The notes: generated by a model not told the origin, from the sequence alone. A stretch of DNA of 7,049 nt from Bifidobacteriaceae bacterium (GCA_031265345.1 JAISCU010000354.1:1-7049), one strand, 5' to 3'; counted from the first letter of the stretch, positions 1-5,911 are shown. Numbers and translations are program-made.

Positions 1-20
1 GACCGGGGCCGCGCGGGCTG

Positions 21-73
21 AAATGCGCCCTTCGGGGGTTCGTGGCACGGCGGGCCCGACCACGAAGGCGTTT
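21..73. terminator. Terminator-like hairpin upstream of groES
   Basis: Two mutually exclusive hairpins can form here. One pairs bases 26-34 (with C30 bulged) with 63-70, flanked by AAA at 21-23 and TTT at 71-73. The other pairs 39-45 (TTCGTGG) with 60-66 (CCACGAA). The A and T flanks give a bidirectional-terminator look, though the T run is only three bases. A TGA at 19-21 ends an open frame running in from the left edge. If that frame is a real gene, this hairpin would be its terminator, but only six codons are visible and they cannot be identified. Confidence 0.35.
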
Positions 74-116
74 AGGCCGCCGTTGGTGCCGGGGCGTGCT
101 CATTGATCGGACACGC

Positions 117-143
117 TTAGCACTCGGCTTGACCGAGTGCTAA
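117..143. promoter_or_regulatory. CIRCE operator (HrcA binding site)
   Basis: The half-sites TTAGCACTC (117-125) and GAGTGCTAA (135-143) form a perfect 9-bp inverted repeat with a 9-bp spacer, exactly the CIRCE consensus. CIRCE is bound by the heat-shock repressor HrcA, whose folding depends on GroEL/GroES, so free chaperonin keeps the gene repressed. The element overlaps the -35 box of the groES promoter, so bound HrcA would block RNA polymerase. hrcA itself is not in the window. Confidence 0.97.
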
Positions 144-157
144 CAGAGTCATAAAGT
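129..157 (+). promoter_or_regulatory. groES sigma-70-type promoter
   Basis: A -35 box TTGACC (129-134) and a -10 box TAAAGT (152-157) are separated by exactly 17 bp. The -35 box lies in the CIRCE spacer and the right CIRCE arm fills the promoter spacer, which explains repression by HrcA. Transcription would start near 164 and leave a leader of about 125 nt before the groES start codon. Confidence 0.75.
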
Positions 158-288
158 TGTTGCTGCCCGGTCACCTGGCCGAGCAGCCCGCACATGGGAC
201 CCTGGTCGTGGCACCGCGACGGCACGCCTGGGAAACTCGGCGGGCGGTCCATCCGTGAAACTCCTAGATAGCGAAAGGGAGGTCCGCA

Positions 289-585
289 GTGTCGGTCTCC
301 ATTCAACCGCTCGAGGACCGGATCGTCGTGACGCCGATCGAAGCGGCAGCACAGACGGCTTCTGGTCTCTACCTACCTGATACGGCCAAGGAAAAGCCCC
401 AGGAGGGCGAGGTCGTCGCAGTCGGTCCTGGTCGGATCGACGACAACGGCAATCGTGTCCCGCTCGACGTGGCTGTCGGTGACAAAGTCATCTACTCGAA
501 GTATGGCGGCACCGAAGTCACGTTTGGCGACGTGGATTACTTGATCCTGTCCGCCCGGGACATCTTGGCGAAGGTAGTCGACTAG
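289..585 (+). CDS. groES: Co-chaperonin GroES (Hsp10)
   Basis: GroES is the heptameric lid of the GroEL folding chamber in the cytoplasm. The 98-residue product has the normal length and family pattern: an N-terminal [10 protein letters not shown] strand, a mobile loop at about residues 18-36 with GLYLP at 26-30 (the GroEL-binding hydrophobic tripeptide, here L-Y-L where I-V-L is common), a [15 protein letters not shown] segment at 34-48, a roof hairpin around 49-58, and a [15 protein letters not shown] core at 63-77. The GTG start is set by a good ribosome binding site, AGGGAGG at 276-282, six bases upstream, and by an in-frame TAG at 265-267. It is controlled by the CIRCE operator upstream. 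groEL does not follow: a terminator begins 21 bases after the stop. Identity is certain. Confidence 0.98.
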   Translation: MSVSIQPLEDRIVVTPIEAAAQTASGLYLPDTAKEKPQEGEVVAVGPGRIDDNGNRVPLDVAVGDKVIYSKYGGTEVTFGDVDYLILSARDILAKVVD

Positions 586-606
586 CCGAGGTAACTCGAG
601 GCATAT

Positions 607-655
607 GCCCCCGTCCGGGCCGGTTCCGCTGGTCCAGACGGGGGCCTTTGTGTTT
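607..655 (+). terminator. groES transcription terminator
   Basis: GCCCCCGTC (607-615) pairs perfectly with GACGGGGGC (637-645). A further five pairs, including one G-U, form inside (617-621 with 631-635). The stem is followed by CTTTGTGTTT. This is a strong intrinsic terminator just after groES, and it separates groES from the convergent transporter gene. A small second hairpin (GCCGC 662-666 with GCGGC 673-677) lies between it and the transporter stop and could serve the opposite strand. Confidence 0.8.
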
Positions 656-696
656 CGCCAGGCCGCCACCGAGCGGCACCCATCATCCGGGCGCAG

Positions 697-2004
697 TCAG
701 GCCGAGCGTTGGAGCTCCTGGTCCTCAACATATGTGCGGCGGGCTGCCACGATGCCGCCCACCAGGCCGAGCGGCATCGTGCAAGCTAGGAGAGCCAACG
801 GCCAGCCCCAGCCCTGGGTGCCGGCGTAGAGCTGGCCGAACGCGAAGGTGGCCAGGGCGGCGCAGATGTAGGCGATGGCCTGGGCGAAGCCGGAGACCGC
901 CAGGAGCGTCTCGGTGCGGCGGGTGCGCAGATTCATCAAGGTCAGCGCGCAGGCGTAGTTGCCGTCGCCGATCCGTGTCAAGACGATCCACCACCAAGTT
1001 CCGTGCAGGGGTGAGAGGGCCAACCCGGCCAGGCCGCCCACCCAGCAGACGAACATGACCACGAAGACCGGCCACAGGCGTTTCAGCCGGACTGTCAGAA
1101 CGGGCGCGACCAGCGCCGGAACGAGCGAACCGGCAGTGAACACGGCCAAGCACGCCGAGGCCTTCTGGTGCGAGGCTCCGGCGTCGATCATGATCTGCGG
1201 GAGCCAGCCCATCAAGGCGTAGGCCGCCACCGAGTTGCAGGTCAGCAGCCCCGCGATCCCCCAGAAGGAGGGAGCGCGGAAGACTCGCGCTGGCCCGGGG
1301 CCCGCATTATGCAGGTCAACGTGCCCCGATCCGCCCGATCCGGCACCGGCGCTGGCGCGGGCACGGCCATGGGCGCGGGCACGGGAACGGCCAGGGCCAC
1401 CGGTCTCGCCCTGCCGTTGCCTCCGTCCACGACGGTACGGTTGGACTATCCAGGGCAGTCCGGCCAGCGCCGCTCCGATGGCCCAGACGCCAATGGCCCA
1501 GCGCCAGCCCAACCGATCCGCCAGCGGCACCGCGAAGGCCGGGGGGATGGCTTGGCCGGCCACCAAGAACAGGGTCGAGGCCGTGGTCATCAGCCCCACG
1601 CGATCCGGAAAGTAGCGCTTGACCAGGGGCGGGATGGTCACGTTGGCCATGCCGAGCCCCGCCATCACGAGGACCGTGGTGATCAGGAAGACCAACTCGT
1701 CGCCGGTGACGGCACGGGCGGCGGTGGCCAGGGCGGCGATCCCCATCGCTCCGGCGATCACCCGCTCCAGCCCCCAGCGCCGTCCCGCCAGCGGCGCCAG
1801 CGAGCCGAAGATCGCGAACATCAACGGAGGGGCGGTCGCGATCAAGCTCTCCGTCAAGGGGCTGAAGGCGACTTCGGCGCGAATCCGATCGAGCATCGGC
1901 GAGACCGTGGTCACCGCCGCCCTCAGGTTGAGCGCCAGAATGATCAGCCCGGCCAGCACCGTCAGCCGGCCGCGCCAAATTGATCGGCCGGGGTTTTTGG
2001 GCAT
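697..2004 (-). CDS. MFS transporter, CynX/NimT family
   Basis: This is a 435-residue, 12-helix inner-membrane secondary transporter. Helix 1 carries LNLRAAVTTVSPML (residues 25-38), the N-terminal signature of the CynX/NimT (cyanate/nitroimidazole permease) branch of the major facilitator superfamily. Hydrophobic segments follow near 50-72, 83-98, 104-122, 140-160, 168-187, 247-268, 284-305, 311-332, 336-356, 370-391 and 400-421. The central cytoplasmic loop (about 190-242) is long and rich in Arg, Gly, Ala and Ser, and looks like a low-complexity expansion. The ATG lies 15 bp after the guaB3 stop, with only a weak ribosome binding site (GGAAG), so translation probably depends on guaB3 transcription. 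Substrate is unknown: members of this family are annotated for cyanate, nitrate-like or drug substrates, and the guaB3 link does not prove a purine role. Confidence 0.88.
   Translation of the reverse strand: MPKNPGRSIWRGRLTVLAGLIILALNLRAAVTTVSPMLDRIRAEVAFSPLTESLIATAPPLMFAIFGSLAPLAGRRWGLERVIAGAMGIAALATAARAVTGDELVFLITTVLVMAGLGMANVTIPPLVKRYFPDRVGLMTTASTLFLVAGQAIPPAFAVPLADRLGWRWAIGVWAIGAALAGLPWIVQPYRRGRRQRQGETGGPGRSRARAHGRARASAGAGSGGSGHVDLHNAGPGPARVFRAPSFWGIAGLLTCNSVAAYALMGWLPQIMIDAGASHQKASACLAVFTAGSLVPALVAPVLTVRLKRLWPVFVVMFVCWVGGLAGLALSPLHGTWWWIVLTRIGDGNYACALTLMNLRTRRTETLLAVSGFAQAIAYICAALATFAFGQLYAGTQGWGWPLALLACTMPLGLVGGIVAARRTYVEDQELQRSA
1354..1384. repeat. 13-bp direct repeat inside the MFS gene
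   Basis: GGCGCGGGCACGG occurs at 1354-1366 and again at 1372-1384, an 18-bp (six-codon) period within GC-rich simple sequence. It encodes the RARA-x-x-RARA part of the central transporter loop. In-frame slippage at such a repeat would add or remove six residues from the loop without breaking the gene. Confidence 0.75.
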
Positions 2005-2019
2005 GGCTGAAGGCTTCCG

Positions 2020-3135
2020 TCAGTAAGGCGCCACCACCACCTGGACCCGCTGGAACTCCTTCAGGTCCACGTACCCGGTGGACGCCATCGCCCGCTTCAA
2101 AGCCCCGACAAAGTTGGCCGAGCCGTCGGCGGTGGCGGACGGCCCGTAGAGGATCTGCTCCATGGTCCCCACCGTGCCGACTTCGACCCGCTCGCCGCGA
2201 GGCAACCGCGCGTGGTGCGCCTCCGGCCCCCAGTGCCAGCCCCGGCCGGGCGCCTCGGAAGCCCGCGCCAGGGCGGCTCCCAGCATGACGGCATCGGCAC
2301 CGCAGGCTATGGCCTTGACCACGTCGCCGGACCGGCCCACGGCGCCGTCCGCGATGACGTGCACGTAGCGCCCGCCCGATTCGTCGAGGTAGTCGCGGCG
2401 GGCGGCGGCGACGTCCGCGATGGCAGTGGCCATGGGCGCGTGGATGCCGAGCGTGACGCGGGTGGTGTGGGCCGCGCCCCCGCCGAAGCCCACCAGGATC
2501 CCGGCCGCGCCGGTCCGCATCAGGTGGAGCGCGGCGGTGTAGGTGGCGGCGCCGCCCACCACCACCGGGACGTCGAGCTCGTAGATGAAGCGCTTGAGGT
2601 TGAGGGGCTCGGCCTCGGAGGAGACGTGCTCGGCGGAGACGGTGGTGCCGCGGATCACGAACAGGTCCACGCCGGCGTCCACCACGGTGCGCCACAGCGC
2701 CTGGGTCCGCTGCGGCGAGAGCGCCCCCGCCACCGTGACCCCGGCTTGGCGGATCTCCTCGAGCCGCTCGGTGATGAGCTCCGGTTTGACGGGCTCTTGG
2801 TAGATCTCCTGGAGGCGGGGCGTGGCCTCGGATTCGGGCAGCGCCGCGATCTGGTCCAGCAGCGGCGCCGGGTCCTCGTAGCGGGTCCACACGCCCTCCA
2901 GATCGAGCACTCCCAGGCCGCCGAGCTTGCCCAACGCGATGGCGGTGGCCGGGGACATGACCGAGTCCATCGGCGCCGCGACTATGGGCGTGTCGAAATG
3001 GTAGGCGTCGATCTGCCAGCCGACGGAGATGTCCTCCGGCCCGCGAGTGCGCCGCGACGGCACCACCGCCACGTCGTCAAGGGAATAGGCTTCGCGTCCG
3101 CGCTTTCCGCGCCCGATCTCGATCTCGTTGCTCAC
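2020..3135 (-). CDS. guaB3: GuaB3 family IMP dehydrogenase-related protein
   Basis: This is a 371-residue cytoplasmic TIM-barrel protein of the IMPDH/GMP reductase superfamily, in the actinobacterial GuaB3 group. It lacks the CBS domains of true IMPDH. The purine-nucleotide fold shows in AYSLDDVAVVPSRRT (16-30), PIVAAPMDSVMSP (50-62), GGLGVLDLEG (72-81), LNLKRFIYELDVPVVVGG (178-195), MRTGAAGILVGFGGG (206-220), VPMATAIADVAAARRDYLDE-like 234-252, VIADGAVGRSGDVVKAIACGADAVMLG (260-286) and the C-terminal YVDLKEFQ (355-362). In the active-site loop (219-228, GGAAHTTRVT) the catalytic Cys of IMPDH and GMP reductase is replaced by His223. I recall mycobacterial GuaB3 also lacking this Cys, while a cyanobacterial GuaB3 was reported to be a GMP reductase, so the reaction here is uncertain. 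The GTG start has no ribosome binding site and fits the family N-terminus. It is followed at 15 bp by the MFS gene. Confidence 0.95.
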   Translation of the reverse strand: MSNEIEIGRGKRGREAYSLDDVAVVPSRRTRGPEDISVGWQIDAYHFDTPIVAAPMDSVMSPATAIALGKLGGLGVLDLEGVWTRYEDPAPLLDQIAALPESEATPRLQEIYQEPVKPELITERLEEIRQAGVTVAGALSPQRTQALWRTVVDAGVDLFVIRGTTVSAEHVSSEAEPLNLKRFIYELDVPVVVGGAATYTAALHLMRTGAAGILVGFGGGAAHTTRVTLGIHAPMATAIADVAAARRDYLDESGGRYVHVIADGAVGRSGDVVKAIACGADAVMLGAALARASEAPGRGWHWGPEAHHARLPRGERVEVGTVGTMEQILYGPSATADGSANFVGALKRAMASTGYVDLKEFQRVQVVVAPY

Positions 3136-3324
3136 GGTGGTACAGCTTATCGGCCCGGTCGCGCGCGCTCCCAGCCCGCGCGTCCAGTACCGGCGCCCGG
3201 CCTGGTCTCGGGGCTGGTTCCAGCGTTGCCCGATGCCGTGCGCTCATCCCCGGCGTCTGTCAAGGGGGTCTGCCGGGGCGTCTGCCCGGGCGTCGACCTC
3301 CGCGCCGCGTGCGTCGGCGGCCGA
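3136..3324. other. Intergenic region between the ATPase stop and guaB3
   Basis: This 189-bp gap separates two genes on the minus strand. It is GC-rich and includes imperfect copies of GGCGTCTG (around 3252, 3278 and similar) and a short inverted repeat (GCTGG 3213-3217, CCAGC 3220-3224). I see no coding sequence. Apart from the guaB3 -10 box I see no firm signal, and no clear T-tailed terminator for the ATPase. Confidence 0.5.
3144..3149 (-). promoter_or_regulatory. Putative -10 box of guaB3 (near-leaderless)
   Basis: On the minus strand TAAGCT (3149 down to 3144) matches the actinobacterial TANNNT -10 box and sits eight bases before the guaB3 GTG. Transcription would begin within about two bases of the start codon, which fits the absence of a ribosome binding site. 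No convincing -35 box is visible upstream. Confidence 0.45.
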
Positions 3325-4467
3325 TCAAGCCGACTCGGGGCCGGGGTCTTCATCAGCGAGGTATTGCTCCGCGCGTTCCCGCAGGTATTCCCGCAGGAAG
3401 GGCAACGCGAAGGCGACGCGCCCCCGGCCCGCCGGAGCGATCATGCCCGCGTCGATCAGCCGACGTCGATAGACCGACACGTATCGGGCCGACTTGCCGA
3501 GCCTGACGCGTATCGCCTCCACGGACGTGGTGCCGTTGTCCTGGGCCATCAGAGCCAAGAACCTTCGATCGATCTGGGACAGGTCCGCCATCGCGGTGGA
3601 GTGCACCAGTGATTCGAGTCGTTGACGGGCGGCCGAGATGCCCGCCTTGACATCGTCCAGGCCGATGGCGCTGTCCGAGGCTTGGCGCCACAGATGGTAT
3701 CCAACCAGTTGGATCATGAACGGGTATCCGTTCGTGGCCCTGGTCGCGGCGTCGAGGGCTGGGTCCGTGATCGTGCGGTCGTGAGCGGTGACCGTTTGCT
3801 CAAGGGCAGCGCGCACATCTGCGAGGTCGACCTCCCCCAACACATGCCGCTCCGCCCGGCGCAAGAACGTGGTCACTTGATCGTTCAGCAATTCGCTCAC
3901 GCCGCTGGGCAGGCCGGCCATGGCCACGGCGATTTCCCGGTCCTCTCGAACCAAGTGCTGAACTATGGCTGCGAACTGCGGCAATTCGTCGCGCAGCTTC
4001 CCCGCATGGACCTCATCCACCGTTATCAACAGGCCGGTGTCATTGCTCTCTAGTTCATCCAACAGTGCCCCAAGAGCCTCACGCAGGCCCATCTCGGCCG
4101 GTGCGACCGGGGCGGCGAGGCTGAGGGCCTCCACTCCCGCGACACTCAAGCCGGTGATGGCTCGCCCGCTGGAATGGGCGGCTGTTGTCAGGTGAAGGCT
4201 GCGGGCTGTCAGACGGTCCAGAAGGCCAGGCGTGGCAGTCTCGTGGATCACTCGCCATTGATAGTGCGCCTGCACGCGTTCGCCGATGGCGTTGAGCATG
4301 ACGGTCTTGCCGACTCCACGAGGGCCGGTGAAGATGGTCGTGCGCCCGGGAGCTCCTGGGCCGTCCTCGATAGATTCGGAGAACTCGTCGACCAGACCGG
4401 AGCGGCCCACCAACAGCGGAGGGTCCGAGCCCGCGCTCGGCTTGAACGGGTTGCGAGCACGAGGCAT
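3325..4467 (-). CDS. Stand-alone AAA+/ORC-like ATPase with C-terminal winged helix
   Basis: This 380-residue cytoplasmic P-loop ATPase has a short lead-in (PLLVGRSGLVDEF, 17-29), Walker A GPRGVGKT (48-55), Walker B LLITVDEVH (146-154, acidic pair D151/E152), a sensor-like strand AVAMAGLPSG (180-189), candidate arginine-finger residues in FLRRAER (201-207), and the lid motif NGYPFMIQLVGYHLW (246-260) of ORC/STAND-type ATPases. Residues 296-360 read as a winged helix (LSQIDRRFLALMAQDNG, then VRLGKSARYVSVYRRRLIDAGMI), suggesting DNA or partner binding. The ATG is chosen because AAGAAGGA (4479-4472) stands four bases upstream. Such ATP-binding proteins are common in actinobacteria and mostly uncharacterised. 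No dedicated partner gene is adjacent on the same strand. Function is not known; replication initiation is unlikely, and regulation or defence is possible. Confidence 0.85.
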   Translation of the reverse strand: MPRARNPFKPSAGSDPPLLVGRSGLVDEFSESIEDGPGAPGRTTIFTGPRGVGKTVMLNAIGERVQAHYQWRVIHETATPGLLDRLTARSLHLTTAAHSSGRAITGLSVAGVEALSLAAPVAPAEMGLREALGALLDELESNDTGLLITVDEVHAGKLRDELPQFAAIVQHLVREDREIAVAMAGLPSGVSELLNDQVTTFLRRAERHVLGEVDLADVRAALEQTVTAHDRTITDPALDAATRATNGYPFMIQLVGYHLWRQASDSAIGLDDVKAGISAARQRLESLVHSTAMADLSQIDRRFLALMAQDNGTTSVEAIRVRLGKSARYVSVYRRRLIDAGMIAPAGRGRVAFALPFLREYLRERAEQYLADEDPGPESA

Positions 4468-4491
4468 GGCATCCTTCTTTCACGGTCGGGC

Positions 4492-4503
4492 GCGAACGTT
4501 CGC
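4492..4503. repeat. 12-bp perfect palindrome upstream of the ATPase
   Basis: GCGAACGTTCGC is a perfect 12-bp palindrome centred about 30 bp upstream of the ATPase start codon, in the presumed 5' leader. It could be an operator. It lacks the four-base spacer between GAAC and GTTC that LexA boxes carry, so it is not a standard SOS box. Confidence 0.6.
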
Positions 4504-4509
4504 TTTGCG

Positions 4510-4538
4510 CGCTTTAGTTTCTTTGCCCGCTTTAGTTT
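4510..4538. repeat. Tandem 11-bp direct repeat upstream of the ATPase
   Basis: CGCTTTAGTTT occurs at 4510-4520 and 4528-4538 (18-bp period), with a third partial copy CGCTTT at 4501-4506. The segment is clearly more AT-rich than its surroundings. It lies between the candidate promoter and the ATPase start and could bind a regulator. Confidence 0.65.
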
Positions 4539-4546
4539 TCTAGTCC

Positions 4547-4552
4547 AGCATA
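4547..4552 (-). promoter_or_regulatory. Candidate -10 box for the ATPase gene
   Basis: TATGCT on the minus strand (4552 down to 4547) is a good -10 hexamer, placed about 80 bp upstream of the ATPase start. The predicted transcript would begin near 4540 and carry the direct repeats and the palindrome in its leader. No good -35 box is seen at the right distance. Confidence 0.35.
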
Positions 4553-4610
4553 GTGGTGGCACGGACGATGCCGCTCCCACAGCCGCGCGAGTCCAGACCG
4601 CTGCCGCAGT

Positions 4611-4877
4611 GGTTTCGGGACACTCGACCCGGAGACGCGCCAGGCTGTTCCGATCATTGAGCGATGACGATCAACTGCGGCATGGGCGCAGCCTGCCTTG
4701 TTCTGGTCATCAGGTCATGATCGACCTCAGGACAGTCGAGGTGTGCAATTGGCGGACCTCGTCGCGTACGCTCTCAATCGAATCAGCAACCCAACAGGCG
4801 ATGGCGTGCTTCTAGATTTGTGGGAACGGCTGGTTGTGCCTCGACTGCGCACCTGGCGCGAGACTTGGCCCACGTAA
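4611..4877 (+). pseudogene. Remnant of a DUF3800 domain protein (C-terminal end)
   Basis: The plus-strand frame ending at TAA 4875-4877 reads DSRGVQLADLVAYALNRI (about 4731-4784) and then GDGVLLDLWERLVVPRLRTWRETW. The run QLADLVAYA preceded by a PxF/PxD-type segment is the typical C-terminus of DUF3800 proteins, a family of putative nuclease-like proteins often found in accessory DNA. The frame is broken by TGA at 4665-4667, where the context (IIER-stop-RSTAAWAQPALFW) suggests a lost Trp codon, and another stop lies at 4551-4553. The N-terminal part, with its usual DESG-type motif, is missing and the ATPase gene now occupies that place. There is no plausible start codon. The family call comes from motif memory, not a search. 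Confidence 0.5.
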
Positions 4878-4881
4878 CGCA

Positions 4882-4908
4882 TGTGGCCCGCCACTAGGAC
4901 GGGCCACA
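4882..4908 (+). terminator. Hairpin just after the DUF3800 remnant
   Basis: TGTGGCCCG (4882-4890) pairs perfectly with CGGGCCACA (4900-4908) around a nine-base loop, starting four bases after the remnant's stop codon. There is no T run, but the position supports the view that the remnant is the true end of a former gene. Confidence 0.6.
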
Positions 4909-5201
4909 GATACGGACTCTGCGCCTCGGTGACCCAAAGCGACAATAAGCCTAACCCGAGTCTATGCGCACCAGGCGGCGCATGCAACCTGCGAGCCGGT
5001 TGAGTCCGAGTCGGCGTTTGGGCACCGCCGGCAGGTCGGAGCGACCTCCAGCGGTGGCGGGCTCTGGTGTCGGGTTCAAGGTGCCAGCGAAGTGGATGCT
5101 CAACCAATAAGTCGTCTGGAGACTTCTTGGGCGAGGGGATGGCCGGGTCGCGCCGGGCGGGGCGGCGTCATGGTGTCGGAGGCGGGTGAGAGAGTTGTTA
5201 C
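4909..5201. other. Non-coding, hairpin-rich intergenic region
   Basis: I find no credible gene in this stretch on either strand; the open frames read as arginine- and proline-rich noise. Two hairpins stand out. ATGCGC (4964-4969) pairs with GCGCAT (4978-4983). A stronger compound stem pairs 5023-5028 with 5051-5056 and 5033-5038 (AGGTCG) with 5042-5047 (CGACCT) around a GAG loop. No tRNA or known RNA family is recognised. The last bases must carry the exonuclease promoter, but no clear -10/-35 pair is visible. Confidence 0.5.
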
Positions 5202-5882
5202 ATGAGGAACTTGGTTGGATTCGACACGGAGACCACGGGGGTCAGGACCGAGCATGACCGGATCGTGACGGCGGCGGTGGTCAAACGGGCATCTGATGGC
5301 AGCGAGGAGGCGCAGACCTGGTTGATCGATCCGGGAGTGGAGATTCCGCCGCAGGCGGTCGCGGTTCATGGCATAACCACCGAGCGGGCCAGAGCCGAAG
5401 GGCGCGAGCCAACCCAAGCGCTGGAGGAAATCGCAACCGAATTGGCGCGAGCCATCGAAGAGGGGATGGCCGTGCTCGCTTTCAACGCGCCCTACGACCT
5501 GGGCATACTCAGAGCCGAATTGGAGCGCCACCGACTGCCGACAATGGAGCAGCGCCTTGGTGACGAGGCGCCGCCGGTGGTCGATCCTCTAGTGATCGAC
5601 CGCGGCGTGGACCGGTACAGGCGAGGCAAGCGCAAGCTCGGCGACTTGATGAGCGTTTACGGCGTCCATTCCAGCCCGAACCTCCATGACGCGCTGGAGG
5701 ACGTCCGCCAATCGATCGCCGTGTTCGACGCGATCGAGGAGCAATACGAACAGGTGGCCGCAATGGACTTCGCGGCCCTGCACGCGTGGCAGCGCAAGAC
5801 CCACCGCGACTGGGCGGTCAATTTCAACTCCTGGCTGGAGTCGCGCGGCAGGTCTGCGGATGTGGACCTCGACTGGCCGTAG
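5202..5882 (+). CDS. Stand-alone DEDDh 3'-5' exonuclease (DnaQ-like)
   Basis: This 226-residue cytoplasmic protein has a complete DEDDh exonuclease domain: motif I FDTET (D8, E10), the HGIT segment (56-59), motif II FNAPYDLGIL (N95, D99) and motif III H162-x4-D167, with all metal-binding acids and the catalytic His present. The family degrades single-stranded DNA or RNA ends from the 3' side using two metal ions. About 35 C-terminal residues (LHAWQRKTHRDWAVNFNSWLESRG) lie beyond the catalytic core, and no polymerase or helicase domain is attached. The ATG is the first start after an in-frame TGA at 5187-5189; the ribosome binding site (GTGAGAGAG) is weak. It is monocistronic and convergent with the toxin gene. 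The role could be repair, RNA processing or phage defence; the sequence does not decide. Confidence 0.92.
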   Translation: MRNLVGFDTETTGVRTEHDRIVTAAVVKRASDGSEEAQTWLIDPGVEIPPQAVAVHGITTERARAEGREPTQALEEIATELARAIEEGMAVLAFNAPYDLGILRAELERHRLPTMEQRLGDEAPPVVDPLVIDRGVDRYRRGKRKLGDLMSVYGVHSSPNLHDALEDVRQSIAVFDAIEEQYEQVAAMDFAALHAWQRKTHRDWAVNFNSWLESRGRSADVDLDWP

Positions 5883-5911
5883 GCGGTACCGCACTGCTTC
5901 GGTGCGACCGC
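5883..5911. terminator. Hairpin filling the convergent gap between exonuclease and toxin
   Basis: The 29-bp gap between two convergent stop codons is almost entirely a hairpin: GCGGT (5883-5887) pairs with ACCGC (5907-5911) and GCAC (5891-5894) with GTGC (5902-5905), with a TGCTTCG loop. It also contains the 10-bp palindrome GCGGTACCGC (5883-5892). It probably acts as a bidirectional terminator without T runs. Confidence 0.5.

Noticed and set aside
1316..2890. A 524-codon minus-strand open frame across the MFS gene and guaB3
   Set aside because: It overlaps two well-supported genes in another frame and its product is Arg/Gly/His-rich with no fold or motif; a high-GC shadow.
3235..3263. Perfect -35 box TTGACA on the minus strand (3263 down to 3258) as a guaB3 promoter
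   Set aside because: No TANNNT -10 box lies 16-18 bp downstream; the near-leaderless -10 at 3149-3144 is preferred.
2212..3612. A 466-codon plus-strand open frame opposite guaB3
   Set aside because: It is fully antisense to guaB3 and the ATPase end, with compositional noise typical of high-GC DNA.
4490..4505. LexA/SOS box at the GAAC-GTTC palindrome
   Set aside because: Actinobacterial SOS boxes have four bases between GAAC and GTTC; here there are none.
4174..4815. A 213-codon plus-strand open frame
   Set aside because: Most is antisense to the ATPase, and its end overlaps the DUF3800 remnant in a different frame; the DUF3800 frame has recognisable protein motifs and this one does not.
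5068..5095. tRNA-like T-loop sequence (GGTTCAAGG)
   Set aside because: The flanking bases do not form a T-stem, and no acceptor stem or anticodon arm can be drawn around it.
4727..5107. A 126-codon minus-strand open frame in the gap
   Set aside because: Arg/Pro-rich product with no motif, antisense to the DUF3800 remnant and covering hairpins; not a credible gene.
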